Shown in pieces: positions 52,289 through 58,606 of a DNA stretch of 58,606 bases. The stretch is from the NCBI RefSeq assembly GCF_003234965.1, contig NZ_QKVK01000013.1, positions 1-58,606 on the forward strand. The letters are read 5' to 3'. The DNA is from Aestuariivirga litoralis (lineage in GTDB: Bacteria > Pseudomonadota > Alphaproteobacteria > Rhizobiales > Aestuariivirgaceae). The position numbers and the translations under genes are program-made. The notes under the pieces were generated by a model. The model was not told the origin of the DNA. It saw only the letters and a list, made by a program, of their open reading frames with translations, and did not search any database. The first letter of the stretch is position 1. Every line of letters starts with the position of its first letter.

Positions 52289-53522
52289 CGGCTGCGGCGC
52301 CTGCGCCGGGCTCGCACCGACGCTGTTCCGCATGGCTGACCAGCCAAATGCCGGGCTGCGCCCGGTGCGCATTGCGGGCGCCGTCGATGCGGCGCGCGAG
52401 GCTCACGCACTGATGGCCTGCCCCGGCGCTGGTTCGGGGCCACGCCCCACCCCGGCATCTCCCCCGCCGGAGGGCGCCCCGAGCAGCGCCGAATGGGGCA
52501 ACGTGCTCGAGATCTGGGAAGGACACGCCACCGACCCCGAGATGCGCTGGCGCGGATCGAGCGGTGGCGTGGTGACCGCGCTCGCTGCCTTTGCCATCGA
52601 CACCGGAGCGGCCGAGGGTGCAGTTCACATCCGCCAGAGCGAGCGCAATGCGCTGCTGAATGAATCCGTCATCAGCCGCGCGCGGGACGGTTTGATCGCG
52701 GCGGCTGGCTCACGCTATGCGCCGGCCAGCCCGTGTGAACGGCTGGCTGAAGTGGCAACGGCGGATCGACCGATCGTGTTCATCGGCAAGCCCTGCGACG
52801 TGCAGGCGACCGCCGCCGCCACGCACCAGGACCCGCGCCTTTCCCGCAACATCGGACTGACGATTTCCATCTTCTGTGCAGGTACTCCCTCGACCGCAGG
52901 AACCCGCGCGCTGACCGAGGCGCTGGGTGTACCCTCGGGGGCAACCGTCACATCGCTCCGCTATCGCGGCGATGGCTGGCCGGGTCGCATGGCAGCCACC
53001 TACCTCACGGCAGATGGCACGGCCCACACAAGCGGCACATTGAGCTATGAGGAAGGCTGGGGCGGCATCCTCCAGAGGCACCGCCAGTGGCGATGCCATC
53101 TCTGCGCCGACCATACCGGCGAGTTCGCCGACCTGTCTGTCGGTGATCCCTGGGACAAGCCGCGCGGCGGCGGCGATGCACAAGGCTCATCGCTCATCGT
53201 GGTGCGAACCGAACGCGGCCGCGCGATGCTGCGCCAGGCCATGGCTGCGGGCGCCATCTCTGCGACTCGCCGTGAATTCGGCGCACTGGCCGCAGCCCAA
53301 CCCAACCTCGCTCGCACCCGCCGCATCATGTTCGGACGCCTTGCTGGGCTTCGCATACTCGGGCTCGGCGCACCGCGTTATGACGGCTGGGCGCTCGCCG
53401 GCCTGTGGTTGGCCCGGGCCAGCTTGCGCGACAAGGCGGGCTCGCTGTTCGGCACCATGCGCCGCGCCATCAGGCGCAAGTTGTGGCGCGCCGAGACGGC
53501 TTCTGCGGGACCGCGCAGATGA
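52281..53522 (+). pseudogene. FrhB-like (coenzyme F420 hydrogenase/dehydrogenase beta subunit C-terminal domain) gene with lost start
   Basis: The frame opens right after a TGA at 52278-52280 and reads VRTGCGACAGLAPTLFRMAD. The CxxC motif that starts this family (codons 52293 and 52302) is therefore present, but no in-frame ATG, GTG or TTG precedes it. The first ATG is 52332 (MADQPNAGLRPVRIAGAVD), which would give 396 aa without the CxxC. The rest is intact: MACPGAG, RGSSGGVVTALAAFAID, FIGKPCDVQATAAA and CHLCADHTGEFADLSVGDPW. Homologues occur in polysaccharide loci beside pyruvyl transferases. The island junction removed the true start. A shortened product from 52332 is possible, so inactivation is not proven. 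Confidence 0.75.
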
Positions 53523-54853
53523 ACAGCGCGACGTGGGATGAGAGCTTCGATGCGGAACCGCGCGTTCCGCAGGCGGCGGTGCGGCTTGCGACACCGGTGC
53601 TGCTGCTCATCATCGCTCTCGTCATGCCGCCCGAAACGTCCGTCGCGCTCGGGCCGCTGCGCCTGTCGCCCTACCGTGTCCTGCTGCTCATCCTGTTCAT
53701 CCCGAACATTTCCTATATCCTGTCCGGCAAGGCAGGCCCGCTGAACGGCATCGACCTGGCCATCATCCTGCATAGCATCTGGTGCGTCATCGCGTTTGCC
53801 GCCTATGGCGGTGGCGAGCAGGCGCTCGAGTCCGGCGGTATCTATTTCGTCGAGTGCTTCGGAGCCTATGCCATGGGCCGCCGCTACATCCGCAGCGCAA
53901 AGGACTATCAGGCGATGTCGCTCGCTGTGGCGCTGGTGGTGTGCGGTCTCCTCGCCGTGGCACTGCCGGAGTCCGTCACTCACGTCCATTTCCTGCGCGA
54001 GGCCTTCCGGGGTGCCGTAGGCGGTCCCGCCCTTCCCATCATCGAGCCGCGGCTTGGTCTCGCGCGGGCCTTCGGCTCCTTCGAGCATCCGATCCTGTTC
54101 GGCGTGTTCTGTTCCATGGCCTTCGCCAATGCCTGGTTTGCGGCCCGTGCGGGCCTGTCGCGCTTCCACGGCTGGCTGCTGGTGGGAAGCATCGTGCTCG
54201 CATCCTTCGTCTCGCTCTCTGCCGGCGCCTGGCTGATGCTGGGCCTGCAGATTGCGCTTGCCGTATGGGACCGGGTCACCCGTGGCCTTCCCGGGCGCTG
54301 GGCGGTGCTGGGCGCGGCCTTCATTGGGGTTCTGGTGGTCGTCAGCATGCTGTCCAACCGCTCCCCCATCAAGGTGTTCATCAGCTATGCGTCGTTCTCG
54401 GCGCAAAGCTCCTACAACCGCATCCTCATCTGGGACTACGGCACTGCGGAAGTGGGGCGCCATCCGTTGCTCGGCATCGGCCTCGGCGAATGGATCCGTG
54501 CGCCCTGGATGAGCTCCAGCATGGACAATTTCTGGCTCGTCGTGGCGGTACGCTACGGCATGCCGGCGCTGATCTTTCTTGCCGCCGCGATCCTGCTGAT
54601 CGTGTTCCGTGCCGCCAGCCAGCGAAACCGGCCCGAGGCATGGACGAACTGCCGATTGGGATGGATATCGACCATCGCGGCGACGTCGGTCGCCGCCTGC
54701 ACGGTACATCTCTGGAACAACACCTTCTGCTTTTTCATGTTCATGATCGGATGCGGCGCCTGGCTCATCGACAAACCGCGCCATGCCGCCCCCGAGGACG
54801 ATTACGATTATGACGAAACCCCATATGACGGAGATTACCATGGCGCACGCTGA
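53519..54853 (+). CDS. O-antigen ligase / Wzy-type polysaccharide polymerase
   Basis: A 444-aa inner-membrane protein with about ten hydrophobic spans. It starts MNSATWDESFDAEPRVPQAA. The long periplasmic loop includes RLGLARAFGSFEHPILFGVF and SYNRILIWDYGTAEVGRHPL followed by LGIGLGEWI. This pattern is typical of the Wzy/WaaL/ExoQ superfamily that polymerises or ligates undecaprenyl-linked repeat units. The C-terminus is acidic (EDDYDYDETPYDGDY). The ATG overlaps the FrhB-like stop by 4 bases. Confidence 0.85.
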   Translation: MNSATWDESFDAEPRVPQAAVRLATPVLLLIIALVMPPETSVALGPLRLSPYRVLLLILFIPNISYILSGKAGPLNGIDLAIILHSIWCVIAFAAYGGGEQALESGGIYFVECFGAYAMGRRYIRSAKDYQAMSLAVALVVCGLLAVALPESVTHVHFLREAFRGAVGGPALPIIEPRLGLARAFGSFEHPILFGVFCSMAFANAWFAARAGLSRFHGWLLVGSIVLASFVSLSAGAWLMLGLQIALAVWDRVTRGLPGRWAVLGAAFIGVLVVVSMLSNRSPIKVFISYASFSAQSSYNRILIWDYGTAEVGRHPLLGIGLGEWIRAPWMSSSMDNFWLVVAVRYGMPALIFLAAAILLIVFRAASQRNRPEAWTNCRLGWISTIAATSVAACTVHLWNNTFCFFMFMIGCGAWLIDKPRHAAPEDDYDYDETPYDGDYHGAR

Positions 54854-55799
54854 CCCGCGCGAACCTCGCCCCGACCTGTCGATCATCATCGTCAGCTGGA
54901 ACACCCAGCAGTTGCTCCGCGACTGCCTCGCCAGTCTGTTCGACTCAGGCGCCGAAGCACGCCTCGAGGTGTTCGTCGTCGACAACGACTCGCGTGACGG
55001 CTCGCCCGACATGGTCGCGGCCGACTTTCCCGCAGTGAAACTCATTCGCAACTCCCGCAATGCCGGCTTCGCAGCGGCAAACAACCAGGCGATCCGCATG
55101 GCTGCCGGGCGACACGTCCTCCTTCTCAACTCCGACACGCTGGTGCATCCCGGTGTCATCGATGCCTCGATCGACTACATGGACGCCAATCCCCAAGTCG
55201 GCGCCATGGGCTGCCGCGTTCTGAACGGTGATGGCACAGTGCAGACCACCTGCAGCCAGTTCCCCACGCTCGGCAACCTTGTGCTGCTGACATCGGGCCT
55301 GTTTCGTGTTCCCGGCCTCGGTTTCGCCAAGCGCTATCGCATGGATGACTGGCAGCGTGACGAAGAGCGCGATGTCGAGGTAGTGTCGGGCTGCTACATG
55401 ATGGTCCGGGGCGATGCGCTGGCCATGGTGGGCCTGCTCGATGAAGATTTCTTCTTCTTCGGAGAAGAGACGGACTGGTGCCGGCGCTTCCTTGCCCACG
55501 GCTATGCAGTTCGGTTCGCCCCTGTCGGCACCATCACGCATTTTGGCGGAGGCAGCAGCAAGTCGCTCAATTCACGACGCGACCTGATGCTGAGCGAGGC
55601 CACCGTTCGCCTGCACCGCAAGCACGGCGGCATCATTCCCGCCGCTGCGGCCTGGGCCATCCTGCTCGTCTTCAACACCAGCCGCTACGCCTTCTGGTCG
55701 TTGCGCGGTCTTGTGCGCAGGAGCGGTGACAGCCGGCGCGCCCACTTCCGTGGCGTCGTGGCGGGCTTCAACACCGCATGGCCGAGGGCGCGGCAGTGA
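54840..55799 (+). CDS. Glycosyltransferase family 2
   Basis: A 319-aa GT-A fold transferase of the rhamnosyltransferase/WcaA-like type. The ATG at 54840 has GGAG 9 bases upstream and overlaps the polymerase stop by 14 bases; earlier in-frame ATGs at 54825 and 54810 are possible. The core shows DLSIIIVSWNTQQLLRDCLA, VFVVDNDSRDGSPDMV, RNAGFAAANNQAI, the DxD-type LLNSDTLVHPG and FFFFGEETDWCRRF with the acceptor-site acid. A C-terminal hydrophobic segment may tether it to the membrane. Donor sugar is unknown. Confidence 0.9.
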   Translation: MAHADPREPRPDLSIIIVSWNTQQLLRDCLASLFDSGAEARLEVFVVDNDSRDGSPDMVAADFPAVKLIRNSRNAGFAAANNQAIRMAAGRHVLLLNSDTLVHPGVIDASIDYMDANPQVGAMGCRVLNGDGTVQTTCSQFPTLGNLVLLTSGLFRVPGLGFAKRYRMDDWQRDEERDVEVVSGCYMMVRGDALAMVGLLDEDFFFFGEETDWCRRFLAHGYAVRFAPVGTITHFGGGSSKSLNSRRDLMLSEATVRLHRKHGGIIPAAAAWAILLVFNTSRYAFWSLRGLVRRSGDSRRAHFRGVVAGFNTAWPRARQ

Positions 55800-57037
55800 C
55801 CTCGCGTCGCCTCGATATCCTGCTGATCGCGCCAAACTGCGATGAGACCGACGTGGGCGAGGCCTTCTGGGCCCAGCGCTGGACGAAGCACCTGAGCGAG
55901 GTGGCCAATGTCACGCTGCTCACCCAGTTGAGGAACGGCCGCCTTCCTGCTTCCCGGCAGCTGCCCTGCACACGCGTCATCGAATGGCCCGAGCCCCTTC
56001 TGCCGCGCCGCCTCGAGCGGCTGGGAGCGATGCTGAAGCCATCCTTCCCCGTATTCGCCGCCCGCGCCCGCCGCTGGATCGCCGAGCAGTTGGGAAGCGG
56101 GACGCACTTCGACATCATCCACCAGCTGACGCCGCTGGCGCTGCGCTACGCATCGCCCGCCGCGTCGTTTGGCATTCCCTATGTGCTGGGCCCGCATGGC
56201 GGCAGCCTTCCTACGCCGGACGCCTTCGCCGCAGAATGCCGCTCCGCCCCGATGTTCACGAGGCTTCGCGAGATCGATCGGCTTCGCCTCTCGGCGGACC
56301 CGTGGCTGCGCCGCTCCTTCAGCGGGGCCGCCTGTGTTCTCGGTGTCGCGCCCTATGTCCGCGACTTGCTCGGCAGCATTCCACTCAAGCGCTTCGAGGT
56401 CATGAGCGAACTCGGCATTGATGACCCTGCTCCGCCGCGTCGGACAAAGGCTCCCGGCGAGGGGTTGCGCCTGCTGCATGTGGCTCGCAGCGTCCGCACC
56501 AAAGGCTTGCGTGACTGTGTTCGCGCCATGGCGCGGCTCGGCGACCTGCCGCAGGTTCATCTCACCCAGGCAGGCAATGGCGAGGAACTGGACCTCTGCC
56601 GTCGTGAAGCTGTTCGGCTCGGGGTTGCAGACCGTATTGACTTCCGCGGCCGCATCCCGCGCGACGAGGTGGAGGCTCTTTACGGCACCGCCGACGTCTT
56701 CCTGTTTCCGAGTTTCCGCGAGGCGAGCGGCGGCGTGGTGTTCGAGGCCATGCGGCACGGGCTTCCCGTCATTGCCGCGGATCGTGGGGGCCCCGGCCAT
56801 GTGGTGAATGGAGACTGCGGGATCACCGTCCCCGTGGAGAACCCGGAGCAACTCGCAGAGGCGTTGGCAAATGCAATACGCAAGCTCGCCACAAACCCTG
56901 CAGAACGCGCCCGCCTGTCGGCCGGCGCACGTGAACGGGTCAACGAACTGGGAGCCTGGCCCGGCAAGATCGCCTGGCTCATCGAACTCTACCACTCAAT
57001 CCTGCGCGAGCAGACAAACAGCCGACGGAGCGCCTGA
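55796..57037 (+). CDS. Glycosyltransferase family 4
   Basis: GT-B fold retaining glycosyltransferase of 413 aa. A GTG at 55796 overlaps the GT2 stop (GTGA) and has GAGG 8 bases upstream, in keeping with the coupled style of this operon. An ATG at 55778 is the alternative. The N-terminal domain starts RRLDILLIAPNCDETDVGEA. YVLGPHGGSLPTPDAF lies in the acceptor region. The C-terminal nucleotide-sugar site reads VFLFPSFREASGGVVFEAMR (EX7E-type motif) and GLPVIAADRGGPGHVV. Product linkage cannot be read. Confidence 0.92.
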   Translation: MTSRRLDILLIAPNCDETDVGEAFWAQRWTKHLSEVANVTLLTQLRNGRLPASRQLPCTRVIEWPEPLLPRRLERLGAMLKPSFPVFAARARRWIAEQLGSGTHFDIIHQLTPLALRYASPAASFGIPYVLGPHGGSLPTPDAFAAECRSAPMFTRLREIDRLRLSADPWLRRSFSGAACVLGVAPYVRDLLGSIPLKRFEVMSELGIDDPAPPRRTKAPGEGLRLLHVARSVRTKGLRDCVRAMARLGDLPQVHLTQAGNGEELDLCRREAVRLGVADRIDFRGRIPRDEVEALYGTADVFLFPSFREASGGVVFEAMRHGLPVIAADRGGPGHVVNGDCGITVPVENPEQLAEALANAIRKLATNPAERARLSAGARERVNELGAWPGKIAWLIELYHSILREQTNSRRSA

Positions 57038-57501
57038 TGACAGACAAGCAAAAGACCACCCGAATCCTTGCAGTCAGCTCGGGAGGGGGTCACTGGATCC
57101 AGTTGCTGCGGCTGAGGCCCGCCTTCGCCGACAAGCACGTGACATATGCCTCGGTTGGCCGTAGCGCCGCTGGCGACGTGGCGCCCGCGCCCTATTACGA
57201 AATTCCCGATGCCAACCGGGCTCAGAAGCTGAAGCTGATCGGCCTTCTCTTGCGACTCGGCTGGCTGGTGTTGCGGGTCCGCCCCGATGTGGTCATCTCG
57301 ACCGGCGCCGCACCGGGCTATTTCGCGGTGCGCATCGGCCGCATGCTGGGGGCGCGCACGCTGTTTCTCGACAGCATCGCCAACGCGGAAGAACTGTCAC
57401 TGTCCGCCAACCTGGCGCGGCGTCACTGCGACCTGGTGCTCACGCAATGGCCCGATCTGGCCGAGCAGGACGGACCGCAATTCCGGGGATCCGTGCTGTG
57501 A
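57037..57501 (+). CDS. PssD/Alg14-like glycosyltransferase subunit
   Basis: A 154-aa membrane-associated half of a split GT-B enzyme. It starts MTDKQKTTRILAVSSGGGHW, with the Alg14-type glycine loop SSGGGHWIQLLRLRPAF. A hydrophobic helix (KLIGLLLRLGWLVLRVRPDV) and VISTGAAPGYFAVRIGRMLG follow. The Alg13-like partner is encoded directly downstream. In Rhizobium leguminosarum PssD and PssE together add glucuronic acid to the lipid-linked glucose. The ugd gene behind them makes the donor UDP-glucuronate. The ATG shares one base with the GT4 stop. Confidence 0.88.
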   Translation: MTDKQKTTRILAVSSGGGHWIQLLRLRPAFADKHVTYASVGRSAAGDVAPAPYYEIPDANRAQKLKLIGLLLRLGWLVLRVRPDVVISTGAAPGYFAVRIGRMLGARTLFLDSIANAEELSLSANLARRHCDLVLTQWPDLAEQDGPQFRGSVL

Positions 57502-58016
57502 GAGTGTTCGTCACCGTCGGCACGCAGCTGCCGTTTGACCGGCTCATCGCCGCCGTGGACCGATGGGCGGCCACCGCCGACGCGGACGTCTTTGCCCAGA
57601 CCGGCAGCGCCAGCTACGTGCCAGAGCACATGGCGTGGAAGCGCATCATAACCGGAACCGAGGCCAATGACTGGATCCGGACAGCCGATCTCGTCGTGGC
57701 CCATGCAGGCATGGGCACGATACTGACGCGCTGCGAAACGGGCCTCCCGATCATCGTCATGCCGCGCCGTGCCGAACTGGGCGAACACCGCAATGAACAC
57801 CAGTCGGCAACGGCAAAGCGCCTCGCCCATCTCCCCGGCCTCACCGTGGCAGAGAACGAGGTCGAGCTTTTCAATCAGCTCCGCGGCTTCACACCGCTTG
57901 CAACGACACGCCGCATGGAGGCGGTCGCCTCGCCAATGCTTCTCGCGGCAATCAGCGAGTTCATAGCCGTGCCGCGCCATGCTGCGGCAAACATGAACAA
58001 GGGGACTACACAATGA
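57498..58016 (+). CDS. PssE/Alg13-like glycosyltransferase subunit
   Basis: A 172-aa donor-binding half of the split GT-B enzyme. The GTG start overlaps the PssD-like stop (GTGA) and gives MRVFVTVGTQLPFDRLIAAV, the canonical Alg13 start. The nucleotide-sugar site is LVVAHAGMGTILTRCETGLP and IIVMPRRAELGEHRNEHQ. The open frame to 57447 is not needed. Its stop overlaps the ugd start (ATGA). Confidence 0.9.
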   Translation: MRVFVTVGTQLPFDRLIAAVDRWAATADADVFAQTGSASYVPEHMAWKRIITGTEANDWIRTADLVVAHAGMGTILTRCETGLPIIVMPRRAELGEHRNEHQSATAKRLAHLPGLTVAENEVELFNQLRGFTPLATTRRMEAVASPMLLAAISEFIAVPRHAAANMNKGTTQ

Positions 58017-58606
58017 AGATCACGGTCATCGGTGCGGGCTATGTGGGGCTGGTCTCGGCGGCCTGCTTCTCGGACTTCGGCTACGAGGTGACCTGCGTGG
58101 ACCGTGACCCGCGCAAGCTCGCCATGCTGGAAGGCGGCAAGATCCCGATCTACGAGCAGGGCCTCGAGCCCATCGTCAGCGCCAACCGCGCCGCCGGCCG
58201 CCTGATCTTCACCGACAAGCTGAAGGACGCCGTGGCCCAGGCCGACGTGGTGCTGATCGCGGTGGGAACGCCCACCCGCGAGGGCGAGGATTCGGCCGAT
58301 CTCTCCTTCGTCTATGCCGCCGCCGAGGAGATCGCGAAGGCGATGTCCGGCTTCACCGTCATCGTCACCAAGTCGACCGTGCCGGTGGGCACGGCCGCGA
58401 AGCTGCGCGAGATCATCTCGAAGGCGAGGCCCGATGGCGATTTCGAGGTCGCCTCCAACCCGGAATTCATGCGCGAGGGCTCGGCAGTCGAGGACTTCCT
58501 CAGGCCGGACCGCGTGGTCGTCGGCGTCTCCTCCGAGCGCGCGGAGAAGGTGCTGAGCCAGCTCTACCGCCCGCTCACGGCCAAGAACGTGCCGCTCCTC
58601 GTCACC
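58013..58606 (+). CDS. ugd: UDP-glucose 6-dehydrogenase (3' end outside window)
   Basis: Oxidises UDP-glucose to UDP-glucuronate. The 198 visible codons start MKITVIGAGYVGLVSAACFS with the Rossmann GxGxxG. They continue VDRDPRKLAMLEGGKIPIYE, AVGTPTREGEDSADLSFVYA, VTKSTVPVGTAAKLREI and ASNPEFMREGSAVEDFLRPD, all diagnostic. The catalytic Cys region lies outside the window. The 4-bp overlap with the PssE-like gene links donor synthesis to the glucuronosyltransferase pair. Confidence 0.95.
   Translation, partial: MKITVIGAGYVGLVSAACFSDFGYEVTCVDRDPRKLAMLEGGKIPIYEQGLEPIVSANRAAGRLIFTDKLKDAVAQADVVLIAVGTPTREGEDSADLSFVYAAAEEIAKAMSGFTVIVTKSTVPVGTAAKLREIISKARPDGDFEVASNPEFMREGSAVEDFLRPDRVVVGVSSERAEKVLSQLYRPLTAKNVPLLVT

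Noticed and set aside
52260-52330. Search for a duplicated tRNA-Thr 3' end as right attachment site
   Set aside because: No copy of the tRNA end sequence is visible near the junction. The only resemblance is GTTCG, too short to count.
53378-55159. 593-codon minus-strand open frame
   Set aside because: It is antisense across three exopolysaccharide genes that have family motifs and coupled starts.

Overview
The window is high-GC DNA (about two-thirds G+C by spot counts of single lines) with the gene content of an alphaproteobacterium, most likely of the Hyphomicrobiales (Rhizobiales). The signs are an EipB-family envelope protein, a phasin, SPOR-type and D,D-carboxypeptidase envelope genes, a PccA-type carboxylase, the rpsB-tsf / pyrH-frr-uppS-cdsA-rseP-bamA-fabZ core cluster, and a PssD/PssE-type exopolysaccharide locus.

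Layout. 1-4,625: minus-strand dgt-argS-(probable SPOR gene), divergent from erpA-xthA. 4,754-9,674: an NCS2 permease with a C-terminal extension, a 52-codon membrane ORF, a phasin with its own promoter and terminator, a SPOR-tailed D-Ala-D-Ala carboxypeptidase and a membrane J-protein. 9,685-14,667: eipB-VWA (operon with the J-protein), a 2-hydroxyacid dehydrogenase and a secreted dockerin-tailed sulfatase. 14,801-20,002: ridA-GDPD-acyltransferase-HIT operon, a Tat-exported amidohydrolase, an orphan HicA-like protein and a winged-helix regulator. 20,083-32,199: the envelope/translation core cluster, read on the minus strand and interrupted between tsf and pyrH by an AraC regulator, an unknown gene and a secreted Ntn hydrolase. 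32,492-42,354: O-methyltransferase, DUF2339 membrane protein, lipB, GST, acylphosphatase-pccA, rlmB and an APC permease.

42,424-52,285: tRNA-Thr(TGT) followed by a lower-GC genomic island of roughly 9.8 kb. Its genes are all on the minus strand. It carries an AlpA-like regulator, two small unknown genes, a DUF3987 protein and a translationally coupled pair (unknown 203-aa protein plus HGGxxG zinc-finger-like protein). It also carries a 1,634-codon secreted protein that combines RCC1, Ig-like and NHL repeats. No integrase is visible. An IS5-type transposase wreck sits near the tRNA, and the far junction has cut the 5' ends off two genes, so the island looks degraded and immobile.

52,332-58,606: an exopolysaccharide locus (FrhB-like protein, Wzy/O-antigen-ligase-like polymerase, GT2, GT4, PssD/Alg14-like, PssE/Alg13-like, UDP-glucose dehydrogenase) in which nearly every stop overlaps the next start. 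Its first gene has lost its CxxC N-terminus at the island junction.

The strongest candidates for something undescribed are the giant protein, in which an RCC1 propeller appears to be inserted within an Ig-like domain, and the integrase-less, satellite-like module beside it.
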